A DNA stretch of 64,000 bases from Pratylenchus scribneri (taxonomy: Eukaryota; Nematoda; Chromadorea; Rhabditida; Pratylenchidae). The position numbers were made by a program, and so were the translations under genes. Positions 15,901 to 26,890 of the stretch are shown here, one piece after another. Under the pieces are notes generated by a model. It made no database searches. It worked only from the letters and a program-made list of their open reading frames with translations, and had not been told where the DNA came from. The stretch spans positions 248,001-312,000 of the forward strand of contig JAQSEB010000127.1 of assembly GCA_030063045.1 (NCBI GenBank). The letters run 5' to 3'. Position 1 is the stretch's first letter; each line of letters starts with the position of its first letter.

Positions 15901-18900
15901 TTGACTACCTAATTAATTAATAAAATAAAATTCAATTTTAAAGGTGGAATGCGCAAAAAGAATACTTTCGGAAGTGAACAGTGCAAAAAGGAATGCGGAA
16001 AACATCAAAAGAATGGATGAATTGCAAAGAAGATTGGATATGACCGGCAGCGAGAAGAATTTTTTCCAGAAATTTGATTTTCGAATGTGAGTATAATTTG
16101 GAGGAATTTTAATATTTTGATTTCAAAATGATTTATCACTTTAATGGCCAAAAAAAAACTAAAAATGCTGGCCTATTTTCTGGTTTTTTGGTTCCACAAT
16201 TTCCATCAAATCTACTAATTTTTTCTTCAAATAGTGTTATGCATAAGTATTATAAAATAATAATACTTTTATAATATTCACTTAAAAATTGATTTGAACA
16301 AAAGTTTATTTTATTTTATCCATCCACTTTATATTAATAATTTAAAAATTTATTTCAGGCACAAATTAATCTATGAAGGCCCATTGCAATGGCGCAAAGA
16401 CAAAGGGAAAACATTGGATTTGCACGTTGTCCTCCTTGAACATTTGCTTGTTTTTTTGACCAAAGTTGGCCCCGAATCTGGACCAGCAAATCAGCAAAAA
16501 TTGCAGCTGAAAATCCACGAGGTGGATTTATTTTGTAAATAATTTTTTAATAACTTTTTAGGCCGGCACAATTCCAATTATGCGATTGGCTTCAGTCAAA
16601 GTGGACGAAAAGACAGGCGACAAAAGGGCATTCAATTTGCTGTACACTTGCGATTTACGGGTTTTCGAATTGGTCGCACAAACTGCCACTGAGCGAAAAA
16701 CGTATGTTTGGCAAATTGCAACATCTTATTTTATGAATAAATTTACAAAAAAATTTATAATTTTTTGATTGTTTTTGCTTCGGAAAGCAACTATAGAAGA
16801 GTTTTTCACTTCAAAAAAACCAATTTCAACATTTTACCATTATTTCGGCCCATAGCTCGGCAGAGCAATAGCCAATTTAGGAAAGGCCAAAATTTTCTTT
16901 ACAATTTAGCCTTTTCAAATTTTAATTAAAGTCGACTTTAATAAAAAGTTACAATGTTTTTGACTTCTAAACTCAATTTTTTAAGAAAATACCACTTATT
17001 TTAAAAAGAGTTTTAATTTTCAGAAATAAATCATTTATCTAACGAAATAGGTTTCCTCTTTAATTTAAGCCAAAAATAATGCACCAAATCACAAAACTCC
17101 TGTTTTATTTTTAAAAATTCTTCCTTTTCCATACAATTTTTCGTTATAAATTGGAATATATTGCCATAAATTTTAATAATTTTTAATTAGATGGTTTCGG
17201 CTAATCGAGAACCAAGTGTCCGTAACACGATCATCGCCCACTGCAGCAGCGGAAATATTTCTGGATGGAATGGTACCGCCCGGTTCTCCATCAATTCAGC
17301 CAATTGGCGCTGGCCAATCCACCCCACCACAGTCTCAACGGACTCGAATTGACGATGGAGGAGGACTAAATGGTGGATTACAAATGGCCAATGTGGAACA
17401 AGTCCATGTACTCACCCATCCTTCACTAGTCAATGCGGTAAGGGATATTAATTTGATAATTAATTACAAAAATCATTTAATGGGGATGGAACTTAAGGGA
17501 GTTTCATGAACCAAAAATATGATAAACAAAAAATATATTTTTGTTGATTAATAATGTTCAAAAATGGAATTTTGCCTTATTTCAGTAAAATTTGGGCATT
17601 TTACATTTATAAATTTGTTCATATCCCATGTAAATGTTAGCAATGACTGAGCTTATCAAGATTGGAATAAACTTGACAAAATTGGACTTACTTTTCATTT
17701 CTGCATATTAAGCAAATACTTTTTTGATAAAATTCTTTATTTTAAAATATAAGAAAACCCCACATTATTCTAATTTAATCACAATTTCATGTTTTGGTAA
17801 GGTGCGGCCAATCTTACCCATACTTATTGGCCCTTTGATAATTAAATTATATTTTGCATAAAATTAGGCCAAATATAAGGATTTTTAACTTTTTGGGAAT
17901 ACTCAAATGTAAAAAATTAAAATTTTTAAAATCATTTTTCCCTATAGGCCTAATTTACTAAAACATCTATTTTAAAATAATTTTCATAATTTTTGCAGAA
18001 TGAAATCATCATTCAACAGCCCACAGTGATGGAAAACGCTCAACCCGTCCTCTCAATGGCTGAGAGGCTGAGACGAAGTGATAAAATGATTTTTGCTGCT
18101 TTGGCCGAAAAACATCGAATTTTGGCGGAATTAATTTGCGAAGAACAGGTATAAAAATAAATTTAAATTTTAATTAATAATTTGCCCCACAGAATGCCAC
18201 ACCCGAAGAATTGGAGCGAATCACCGAATTGATGACCGGCCTTTCGGTGGCCGAATTAAAACAACAACGGGCGCCCAGAGAATTGGCAATGTCCGCAATT
18301 GTGCATGGAAATCGACTATTGGAATCCATCAACAAAGGAATGAGCGTGAAATTGCCACCAGAAACAGGGAATGGGGATGAAAAACCCACTTTGGAACAAA
18401 TGGAACGGCATTTACCATCGGTGCCTTGTTATCGGCTCACAGCCGTTGCTGCCCCTTTAATGAATCACTTGAAGGTGGGAGGATAATTTTTTAAATATTT
18501 TTTTTTATTAAAAATTCATATTTAATTTATTTAAGCATTTTTTTAAAAATTTTTATTAATATAAGAAATTAAAAAAATTATATTCAGAATAATTTTTAAA
18601 AACTTTTTAAATTTTTAATTTGTTTTTTACTTTTTATTGCTTATAAAATTTTTAAAAATAATTTATTTATTTTTTTTCAGGCACTTCTTCAAGTCATTCA
18701 AGATCAAGAGACAGAAATTGCTAATTTGAAGGAATGCATAAAGGTAAAAATAATTTTTAATAAATTGAAAAAATAAAACAGAATTTTTTCTCATCATTTT
18801 TTCGCCGAGCTAATTTTTTGTTAAAAAAAATTTAAATTTTTACCTTTTTCTATTAAATTTTATATTTTCTATAAAGTCTGAATTAGGCAATTTTTAAAAT

Positions 18901-19089
18901 AAAAACTACATTGTATTTTTCCTTTTTCAGGAAGTCAATCCGGCCAACCGGAAAACGGCAAGCGAGGAAACATTGACCCAAAATGACAATCACTTCTTCC
19001 AACAAAAGGCCCCATCCCGTGTGAGCAGTGGGGCCAGCATGATTGTGCTCAAAGCCATCCCCAATCCGGAACCCTCATCTCCATATTAG
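905..19089 (+). CDS. rhgf-1: PDZ-RGS-C1-DH-PH Rho guanine nucleotide exchange factor (RHGF-1 / PDZ-RhoGEF-LARG type), 5' end missing
   Basis: Predicted exchange factor that loads Rho GTPase with GTP downstream of G-alpha-12/13, by family knowledge. Exons read: 905-1220, 1419-1594, 1703-1898, 2355-2466, 2511-2628, 2986-3110, 5283-5387, 5481-5597, 5730-5834, 6096-6233, 6332-6530, 6875-7009, 7090-7160, 7208-7246, 7365-7478, 7661-7751, 8559-8599, 9000-9180, 9523-9803, 10122-10298, 10796-10933, 11231-11377, about 13823-14053, 14149-14337, 14404-14556, 14623-14719, 14833-14972, 15169-15368, 15572-15767, 15944-16086, 16359-16521, 16562-16701, 17191-17437, 17999-18148, 18193-18474, 18681-18743, 18931-19089 (TAG stop). 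Phases match at all junctions except between 11377 and 13823, where a small exon is probably missing. Domain order PDZ, coiled coil, RGS-like, C1, DH, PH is that of C. elegans RHGF-1 and vertebrate ARHGEF11/12. The first exon starts in phase, so at least one exon lies further upstream or outside the window. Confidence 0.93.
1200..1745 (+). other. PDZ domain of the RhoGEF
   Basis: Three exons encode a PDZ fold: a carboxylate-binding loop read as GFGLTV, then GAAQMAGVRQGDRIL, the usual G-A-A..G.R.GD.I..VNG helix-strand pattern, and finally MISGGYNLALTLLG. In this family the PDZ binds C-terminal tails of membrane receptors such as plexins; the partner here cannot be read from sequence. Confidence 0.9.
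5730..7478 (+). other. RGS-like (RH) domain of the RhoGEF
   Basis: Begins RPGHMAVFFTFLLNSANPSSL, continues LFYLISDAY and EIFSTFLIPGAPL, and runs through the seven following exons. This matches the RGS-homology box of PDZ-RhoGEF/LARG, which binds G-alpha-12/13. An acidic stretch (EEEDEDDDEEDND) precedes it at 5526-5572. Confidence 0.85.
7661..8599 (+). other. C1 (zinc-binding, phorbol-ester type) domain of the RhoGEF, split by an 807-bp intron
   Basis: The two exons give H..12..CYQC..13..C..CDVVIHKNC, the spacing of a C1 domain (H, C-x2-C, C-x2-C, H-x2-C). It lies between the RGS-like and DH domains as in RHGF-1. Whether it binds diacylglycerol cannot be judged from these residues alone. Confidence 0.82.
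7752..8558 (+). other. Large intron with a less AT-rich island
   Basis: About 7850-8450 is clearly less AT-rich than the surrounding intron. It holds two similar stretches in direct orientation, near 8017 and 8381, each beginning CC.TAGGGAAAA and continuing to GTCAATG. No reading frame there looks like protein. It may be an eroded mobile element, but no terminal repeats could be defined. Confidence 0.3.
10437..10508 (-). tRNA. tRNA-Glu (anticodon TTC), antisense in a RhoGEF intron
   Basis: On the minus strand the acceptor stem TCCGATG pairs with CATCGGA, followed by A as discriminator. The anticodon stem CGTGG/CCACG closes the loop TTTTCAC with anticodon TTC, and the T arm reads GGGGTTCGATTCCCC. 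Box A (TGGTCTAGTGG) and box B (GGTTCGATTCC) are intact. It sits in the intron between exons ending at 10298 and starting at 10796. Confidence 0.96.
12550..12733. mobile_element. Probable short non-autonomous element with imperfect inverted ends
   Basis: The left end reads GGTACTTATCAGTTATC and the right end, reverse complemented, reads CCAGTACTTATCGATTATC. The stretch between is less AT-rich than the surrounding intron and has no ORF. No clean target duplication was found, so the borders are approximate. It lies in the 2.4-kb intron after the RhoGEF exon ending at 11377. Confidence 0.45.
14623..16086 (+). other. DH (Dbl homology) catalytic domain of the RhoGEF
   Basis: Six exons encode the DH helical bundle. 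Conserved region 1 is read as QEVINEFFHTERTHVRNLKI and conserved region 3 as LKDMIPVEMQRLVKYPLLLE, the signature used to contact the GTPase. The C-terminal helix VECAKRILSEVNSAKRNAEN leads into the PH domain. All the expected blocks are present, so catalysis looks intact. Confidence 0.93.
16359..17230 (+). other. PH domain of the RhoGEF
   Basis: It starts HKLIYEGPLQWR, continues LHVVLLEHLLVFL and ends with the invariant Trp helix read as WFRLIENQV at about 17192-17218. The PH domain follows the DH domain directly, as in all Dbl-family exchange factors. Confidence 0.9.
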
Positions 19090-19741
19090 CCCCATTCCCC
19101 TTTAGAATTAAATCCAATACTCACAATTAAAAGCCAAAATAAATTCATCTTTGATTTGTCCCTATTTTATGTAATTTTTTCTCATTCCTTCGCCGGTGTT
19201 TTTTTAATGTAACTAAAAAATTTATACTTTTATTTAACATTTATTTTATATTTCCATCACTTTTTCATAATATGTGAAGCTTTATATGAAAAAATGCATA
19301 AATTTTACAAATTTGAGTTTACTATATTAAATTAAATGACATTGTTGACTTTGTATTTGATCATTAATTATGGAACTAGGCTTTAATGCTTTAATATGTA
19401 TCAAAGGGAAGCGTGAGTGGCAGCTGTCAGAGGATGAATGGCTGAATGAATGGAATAGACTGGTGAGATGAGTGAAATCAAATGAAATGAAACGCTCTAT
19501 TCTATATCCATGGCATAAACCATCAAACCGTTCCAAAATAAATCTTTCATGATCCCGAACATCAAAAATCTTATCACCTCCTATAATAATATTACATCGG
19601 TACAGGAAGAAAAAGATCATGAAAATAGGTAGGCAAAATTTTATAATCTTGAAAAAATTAATAAGTCAAAATCAGCAAATTATCAACAATAAAATAATAT
19701 TCAATTTAAATATATTCCTTTTTGAAAATTTATGCTTCCAA
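19090..19741. other. Convergent intergenic gap
   Basis: Lies between the RhoGEF stop (19089) and the stop of the minus-strand unknown gene (19742). It holds the 3' UTRs of both genes. AATAAA-like strings occur near 19138-19143. I see no further gene. Confidence 0.5.
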
Positions 19742-22700
19742 TTATTCTTCCATTCTTTGCAAAATCGGTCTAATTGAGTGGAATTTAAGTAGGCGGGGAC
19801 CTCGGCCATTTCGCAGAGAATATTTGGTCTTCCCATTTTTCGTCGCTTCTTCCTCTGCAGCCAACAATTTAGCCATTTTGCGGGAAATTTTATTTTTTTC
19901 TTCCTTCATTTCCTCAATGATCCATTCCCATCTATAACATCCAATTCCTTTTTCTATTTTGCGTAAGATCCAATGGCCTTGGGAAAGTTCATTTTGTCTT
20001 GGAAGGTCCATTTCCGCATCATTATTGTTTTGTGTCGGTTGATTGTTTTGGAGCAGCGGAGCTGGTCCAATCTGAAAAATTAATGTAATGATGTGAAATT
20101 AAACAATCTAATAATTAAACTGGATTTATCTATATCAAACCATTTTCATGGAAGTTTATTTAAGGAATAGTAATTAAAAATTTTCCGTGCTTTTAGATTT
20201 AGATAATATTAGGAAAGTGCCAATCTCTAAAAATGCTATTCAAATAAATCATAAATCAAAACTTATTTATCCTTCTTTAGGTGGTTGCTATGATAAATAA
20301 GGAGAACTTACTGGCAATATTATGCTATATTTCCCTCTTGCATCTTTTGGAAGTTGAACAGTATAGTTGAGCATCAATGCTTCCTGAAGTTGCGCTGTTT
20401 TATGTTGAATGTGTTCTGATGTCGGCAGTGGAATGTTCTATAAATTTAAAGAAGTGTACATAAATGTTTTTAAAATAATTTGTCAAAAAATAAAAGTCCA
20501 AAAAGTAGTTATTAATATCTTTTACAGCTAAATTCGATTTTTTGCAATTCATAGACTAATTTAGAATTATATAAAGTAGGCGTGTTCAAAGTAAAATAGT
20601 TGAAAATTTGTTTTCAATTAAAATCTATGGTTAATAAATCTTGCTTAACAGTCAAGACCTAAATCCTAAACCTTAGATTGATATAATGATTCGAATTAAG
20701 CTATTCCTCATTCGAGTCGAAACAAAATCCAAGTAGAGGTAATTTTTTACTATTTCATCTTTCATGTCCAAAATTGGAAATTTTGTTTCCATATAAATTT
20801 CAATTGGAACCCTATTCTATTAATAAACTCTGAAAATTGTTATTATACATACATTCATTGCCCAAAAGGCCAGACTGATTTGAATCAATTGTTCGCCTGG
20901 TACAAAAAATGGCCTATTTTGTTGCGAGAGTAAGAATTGGGATGAACAAAGCACATCGCCATTTGAATTCATTGTTTGTATGCGAACATTGCTCAGATAA
21001 GGACGCTCAAAAAGTTGATATGGATTTGGCTCATCAAAGGTGACATGTGAGATTGGAATAAGCATATATTTGAGCTGGAAAAAATAATTGAAAAATTTAT
21101 GTATAATAATTTTAAATTCTATTTTCTATTCTCTGAAAAGAATAGCATTTTATTTTAATAATTAAATTTGTTTGGGAAAAAATTGCTTACAGAATTCATC
21201 AACGGTGGTAATTTCATCGAATGGCTCTGCAAAAAAAAAGAAAATTAAATCATGTTTCATGTTTAATGTGCATCAATATATTTTAGAATAGATTTTTAGG
21301 ACAATAATAAAGATTGCCTGGAGGCTGACAAGGGCGTAGCCAGAAAAATTTTTAAAAAATTCAAAATTTTTATAACCAAAATTTAAATGTTTTTAAATAA
21401 ATTTTAATTTAATAAAAAATATATTGCGAACGCCGATAAGCGCGAGTGCGAAATTTTGTAGGTTTTTGTATAATTTTATAGGAAAAAATGTATTTTTTTT
21501 CTTCATCAATTTCATTTCAGGGGGGGGGGGGGGCAACCCATTCCCCCTTCCCCGGCTACGCCCTTGGAGGCTGATGTGAAATTTAGGCAAGATTTAAGTT
21601 TTGAATTTTTAAGTTCTAAATTTATTTATGTGTTTTATCGAGTTGGTTATGGTTATCCAATAATAAAAATAAAATAATATTTTAGTAAGACTGGCATAAT
21701 ATTTTTATCGCTATTGCTAGGTCGATTATACAATTGATGCAGTAAATATAAAAACTTAAATAATTTGAATAATATAAATAAAAATTGGATAAAAATTTAA
21801 TATTTCATCCTAATATTTTGTGTGTTTGATATTTTGTTTTTTTTTAATTATTTTATTTAATTACTTGATATTAATGGAAATATATGCTAAATTCTAATAT
21901 AAAATCTGTTTTTATCTCAAAATAACTATAAAAAAGTATTTTATAGGCTGTAATTATAATTCGCTAAGACTTCGGAGTTAAAAGTTAAAAGTTATTGTCC
22001 ATCAAAATACTCGTCTGACAATTATTTCATAAATAATAAAAATTGAACATTACAATTTGGGTGATGTCCACTTGAATGTAAAGCCCGGTCATAATGTTGG
22101 CAAAATGAGAACGAGGAAATTTGAGCAATTTGTTGCATTTGGGAAATTGTAGAATAATTGGTGAAATGTCAATGTAGGCTGGAATCAGTGAAGCTTGTTT
22201 CCTGGCAAACATTTTGTTGAAGAGTTTTTGTGGTCCGTAATAAAGGCGTTGAATAAGCTTCTTTTTCCTTCTCCAAAGATTCTTAATTTTTGGCAATTCT
22301 TCGCCCTAAAATGCTTTTTAGTCCAATATAAAAGTTGTAATAACGATTTGTTAGAATTAATTTCGTATATAAATAAATTTAGAGTTAGATGTGTAAAAAT
22401 GCATATTAAAATATGTAGCCTAAAAAATAATTTCGTGCTGAAGAAAAATTTAAGTAGGGTTTCGAACCCGTTTTGAGAATTTATTTTTTATAGCTTATAG
22501 TAGGCATTTTTATGTATTTTTAATTTTTATAAATTATAATATAGTATTCTAGACGAAATATTGTCATTGCTACCTTATAATAAAAGCAATATTATCAAAA
22601 TATTTAGTAAAGTTCTGTAATTCATATAAAATTTAAATAAAATTAAAAATATTTTTGCTTTTGATCAAAACAAAATAATGTAATTAATCAGTCACAAAAA

Positions 22701-24098
22701 GAAATAAAAACTCACAGCATGGATGAGCATGTCCAGCCATTTCTCAAAATCTTCATCCACAATTGGCCCATTTTGTGGTCGAATTGAGTCCAATTTGAAT
22801 GGGCCCAAATGCTTGAATTCAATTTTGCCATTCTTGACATTGTTGATTTGGTCAATATACAAACCGCCGTTTGACTGTAAAATAAATATTTGCAAAGAGA
22901 ACTTTTATCTGCTGACAAAAAAAAGTCACTTAATTTAGCTAATAGAATTCCATAATTTAAAGAAATTAATTTTTTTTTTACTAAAAAATGAAAAAAAATA
23001 AAAGTTCAGAAAAATATCTGTTTTTATATTTTCTTATTTTTTTTATCAAAGTTGGCTTATTTTTATGTGAAATTTTCTACGATTGTTATAATATAAGTTG
23101 TTTTTTTTATTTTAGGGAATGCTTTTATATGTCCGGTCCGTGGCCACTTTTGATGAGACGTGGATTTAGGAAATATTGTGCCTATACCGAAACCACAATA
23201 ATTATTTGCTGTTTTAGCATGGCTGGGATTTTATGGCCATAAGCTTATTTTTCAGCCATTTTGGCCATGACTCATATCTCCTTAAAGAATTGTCCTAAAA
23301 TTATGAACAATATGTTATTTTGTAGAGAATTTTAAGGACTGGTAAATGTTCCATCGTATAAAAATTTGTGAAATTTTTTACCGATTTTTTTTTGCAAAAA
23401 ATACTAAATTTGGCCAAATTTTAATGAGCCATAACTTGATTGGATGGCAATATTGGAACATGGTCCGGTTATTTTTTTTATTCAATATAAGAATTTTTGT
23501 GAAAATTTTGTTTTTTCTGTTAACCTGAAAATTCTAGGTATTTTTATTTTGTCCATTAAAAGCCTAGCTTTTAAGAATGACTATCCAAAGTTGTTATTTC
23601 AAAAAATTTGAAATTTTACATTCTCAATACTTTAAAGATTTTATCTCAAAACCTTAGTAAAGGATTAAACGAAAGTTACTCGTTGCCTCCGATTGGCCAA
23701 ATACAAGTCAATCATTGAACAAATTAACTAACCAAATTATCTTCGTTCTCATTTTTCTGCAATCGAAATGCCACCAAACAATTGTCCAATGCAGATGGGT
23801 GAAAATTAGCAGCAAAATGTTTGATGCATAATCGCACAATTTCCAATGGACAAATCACTAGTTCCAGCAGTTCTCGCGAATGGATTAAAGTGTTGATTTT
23901 AAACTGTGGAATATTAACAAAAATACAAATAGGTAATTTTAGTGTAAAATCAACCTCTGGTGCTCCATTTTCTTCAATCCTGGCCTCATCCTCTTCTCCC
24001 GAATTTCCAATTTCAATTTCGTCCATGCATTCTTCCTCTTCTAAATCTTCTTTTACTTCCTGCTTACAAATTGCTGATGATGATGTTGGTTTATCCAT
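19742..24098 (-). CDS. Unknown protein, seven exons, about 496 aa
   Basis: Exons in transcript order: 24098-23733, 22874-22716, 22305-22054, 21226-21191, 21074-20853, 20437-20312, 20071-19742. Every exon is phase 0 and every boundary has GT/AG, so the model is coherent. The N-terminus (MDKPTSSS..) is followed by a very acidic stretch (about residues 16-50). The middle carries a basic patch (NLWRRKKKLIQRL) and the C-terminus is rich in K/E/R with a helix (EEMKEEKNKISRKMAKLLAAEEE). No signal peptide or membrane segment is seen. A 51-bp in-frame stretch in exon 1 (about 23903-23953) starts with GT and ends with AG on the minus strand and could be a retained intron. I do not recognise the family. 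Confidence 0.65.
21329..21566. mobile_element. hAT-type MITE, 238 bp, with perfect 8-bp target duplication
   Basis: The terminal inverted repeats are perfect 13-mers, CAAGGGCGTAGCC and GGCTACGCCCTTG. They are flanked on both sides by GAGGCTGA (21321-21328 and 21567-21574). An 8-bp duplication and a CAAGGG start are typical of hAT elements. The interior is AT-rich with a run of 14 G at about 21521-21534 and no ORF. It lies in the intron before the 36-nt exon's upstream neighbour of the minus-strand unknown gene. Confidence 0.9.
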
Positions 24099-24171
24099 TT
24101 CTTGTTGGACAGCAATTTCGCCCGATCTCCATTTCTTTATCTAAAACTTTCTGCTTATATTTAACGAACAT

Positions 24172-24229
24172 TTTGTGTTTTTGTTCATCCAAATATTTTG
24201 TTTTTTTTTGTTCATCCAAACATTTTGTG
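24172..24229. repeat. Left remnant of the 24-25-bp minisatellite (about two and a half units)
   Basis: Units of the form TTTTTGTTCATCCAAACATTTTG continue here for about 58 bp and stop where the foldback element starts. The main block resumes at 25559 on the far side of the element. Confidence 0.8.
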
Positions 24230-24235
24230 GGCGCC

Positions 24236-25550
24236 CTACAGTATAGCCGAAGTGAGATTCAGAGGTCGTACGATATACCATTCGACTCCTCTCGTCGAGC
24301 TGAGTTCAACGGTACCAAAATTAGGTCCCGGACTTTACGGGTTCTAAAGTTACAGTATGATAAACAAATAAAAACTGCAAAAGTGAAGGGTCCCCCCTTT
24401 GGGTCGCAAAATTTCAAAATTATTTTTCGGCAAAATTATATATTGTCAAAGGAATTCCCCGATGAATTACCCAAGACCTATAAAATGTTGGAAAGAATAA
24501 AAAGTTTATTCAATGTTGGAAATGTTTGGAAATTGATGAGGGATAAAAAAGGGGAGGAAAATGGGGATGGAACAATGGGAAGAATGAAAATGGGTGGTAT
24601 AATTCCCGGGGGGACAAGGCGGCTTTATATAGTGCCACTGCGCGGGAATGGAATGTGGGGGTGGGCACGTGGACATAAAATTGAAAGGGAAAGAAGGAAG
24701 GGAAAATTAGGGGTCAAACTGGGGATCAAAAGAACGAAGGGAGAGTCCAAAAGCACGAAGGGAATTGTCCACGTGAATTCGAGACATCCATTAACATATC
24801 CGCCATTATCCGCCGTATTTGCCTCAATGGATGATGAAAGGCCGCTAATGGATTTTGTGGAGAAAGATGGTGAAAAGAATGACTCATCATATTGATTTTA
24901 ATATTTTCTTTATTTAATTCCATATTTATTTATTTATTTTAATTATTTATATTATTCGCGTTTTTATGCGACATATATCAATCGACGCGTATCGACGAGC
25001 TGGTTACGAAAATGTTGTTGGTTTAGCATAAAACGCAAAAATAAAAAAGTTATAGTCGCGCAAAGGAAATACGGATTGGAACTGCTCCGGTGGGCATTTC
25101 AGAGTGGACTCCTCCGTGTGCTCCGCCTCCGCGCGACCAGACGAGCTTGTGGCTCGCTTCGCTCGCCACAAGCTCGTCCAGTTCCCGCGCTTCGGCTACG
25201 CACACTCCGGAGTCCACTCTTACATTCCTCCGCAGTTCCAACACATTCCAGCGAGATTAAAATTGCCATAACTTTCTTAGTTTTGAATTTTATACGAAAA
25301 AGATGATAAATTTGAGCTTCTCTCATCGAGACGCGTTGATTGAGGTATAATCTGACCGAAAAAAATTTTCAAAAATTTTTCATCTTTCGACCCATAGGGG
25401 GGACCAAGCACTTTTTCGATTTTCATGATATCATAACTTTTGAACCGGTTTAGTCCGGGGTCTAATTTTGGTACCGTTGAACTCAGCTCGACGAGAGGAG
25501 TCGAATGGTATATCGTATGACCCGTGAATCTCACTTCGGCTATAGTGTAG
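24236..25550. mobile_element. Foldback element A (about 1.3 kb) inserted in a minisatellite
   Basis: The outer arms, about 24236-24440 and 25345-25550, are imperfect inverted repeats starting CTACA(G/C)TATAGCCGAAGTG. Both include TCGTCGAGCTGAGTTCAACGG TACC-type sequence and a CCCCCC(T)(T/A)TGGGTCG block. Between them lie a 420-bp plus-strand open stretch (24480-24895), a copy of the core ATCGACGCGTATCGACGAG at about 24981-24999, a GC-rich hairpin at 25076-25242, and a further core copy in the opposite direction at about 25326-25342. No transposase was recognised. It separates two blocks of one minisatellite, which implies insertion after the array formed. Confidence 0.75.
25076..25242. repeat. 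GC-rich nested hairpin inside foldback element A
   Basis: The inner arms ACGAGCTTGTGGC and GCCACAAGCTCGT pair perfectly around a short loop. Outside them AGAGTGGACTCC pairs with GGAGTCCACTCT, and GGAACTGC with GCAGTTCC at the ends. This is by far the most GC-rich stretch in an AT-rich neighbourhood. Confidence 0.85.
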
Positions 25551-25558
25551 TTATCCCC

Positions 25559-26437
25559 ATTTTGTTTTTTTTGTTCATCCAAACATTTTGTATTTTTGTT
25601 CCCCGAAACATTTTGTTTTTTTGTTCATCCAAACATTTTGTTTTTTTGTTCATCCAAACATTTTGTTTTTTTGTTCATCCAAACATTTTGTTTTTTTTGT
25701 TCATCCAAACATTTTGTGTTTTTGTTCCCCGAAACATTTTGTGTTTTGTTCATCCAAACATTTTGTTTTTTTTGTTCATCCAAACATTTTGTTTTTTTTG
25801 TTCATCCAAACATTTTGTGTTTTTGTTCCCCGAAACATTTTGTGTTTTGTTCATCCAAACATTTTGTTTTTTTTGTTCATCCAAACATTTTGTATTTTTG
25901 TTCCCCGAAACATTTTGTGTTTTTGTTCCCCGAAACATTTTGTTTTTTTGTTCATCCAATCATTTTGTTTTTTTGTTCCCCGAAACATTTTGTTTTGTTC
26001 ATCCAAACATTTTGTGTTTTTGTTCATCCAAACATTTTGTTTTTTTGTATCCAAACATTTTGTGTTTTTGTTCCCCGAAACATTTTGTGTTTTGTTCATC
26101 CAAACATTTTGTTTTTTTGTTCATCCAAACATTTTGTGTTTTTGTTCCCCGAAATATTTTGTGTTTTGTTCCCCGAAACATTTTGTGTTTTGTTCATCCA
26201 AACATTTTGTTTTTTTGTTCATCCAAACATTTTGTGTTTTTGTTCCCCGAAATATTTTGTGTTTTGTTCATCCAAACATTTTGTTTTGTTCATCCAAACA
26301 TTTTGTGCTTTTGTTTTCCAAACATTTTGTGTTTTTGTTCGTCAAACATTTTTTGTGTTTTTGTTCGCCAAACATTTTGTATTTTTGTTCGCCAAATTGT
26401 GTTTTTGTTCGTCAAACATTTTTTGTGTTTTTGTTAA
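25559..26437. repeat. 24-25-bp minisatellite, main block (about three dozen units)
   Basis: Two unit types alternate: one with GTTCATCCAAACATTTTG and one with GTTCCCCGAAACATTTTG, joined by T-rich spacers. The last units (about 26300-26437) drift to GTTCGTCAAACATTTT and GTTCGCCAAACATTTT. All three plus-strand frames stay open because the unit lacks stops; I do not regard these as genes. Confidence 0.95.
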
Positions 26438-26890
26438 TTTAATCTTTTAAAATTGTTTGTATAGCGCACAAAATGCAAACCTTAATGTCTGAGGTAGTCG
26501 GCCAACTTGCTCCCAATCTTTTATTTGTTCTAGATGAAGACATTATATGAGAAATGAATAAAATAAATTGTGTCAAAATTGTATTTTAAAAAGTCTGTAA
26601 AAATAATAAAATCGATAAAATATAGAGTGAATTTTGTGAGAGCAAAAATAGTTTTTTTAATTTTAAAATTTTGATTTGCTGAATGGTGAGAATTGTGTTT
26701 GTGTTCCCTTTTTTAACTCAAAAAACTATAAGTAAGCCTAAACCCTAAATCTCTAACGCTTTTTTAGGCCTAGATATTTGGTCTTAAAATCGATTTGCCA
26801 ATTAATTACATCTCATCTTTTTATTGACAATTTCAGTGTTTTTACTTTTTATTATTCCCCATTGAATATTAATATTTTTGTTTTAATAAT
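26438..26890. other. Intergenic stretch
   Basis: AT-rich sequence between the minisatellite and foldback element B. No gene or clear repeat seen. Confidence 0.4.

Noticed and set aside
24480..24895. Part of a 311-aa plus-strand ORF in foldback element A as a transposase gene
   Set aside because: Gly/Lys/Arg-rich with no DDE, HUH or other catalytic motif; the same frame runs on from unrelated satellite sequence upstream.
25505..26450. Three overlapping plus-strand ORFs of 284-310 aa and several minus-strand ORFs in the first minisatellite
   Set aside because: They repeat the satellite unit in every frame, have no start context or other protein feature, and exist only because the unit lacks stops.
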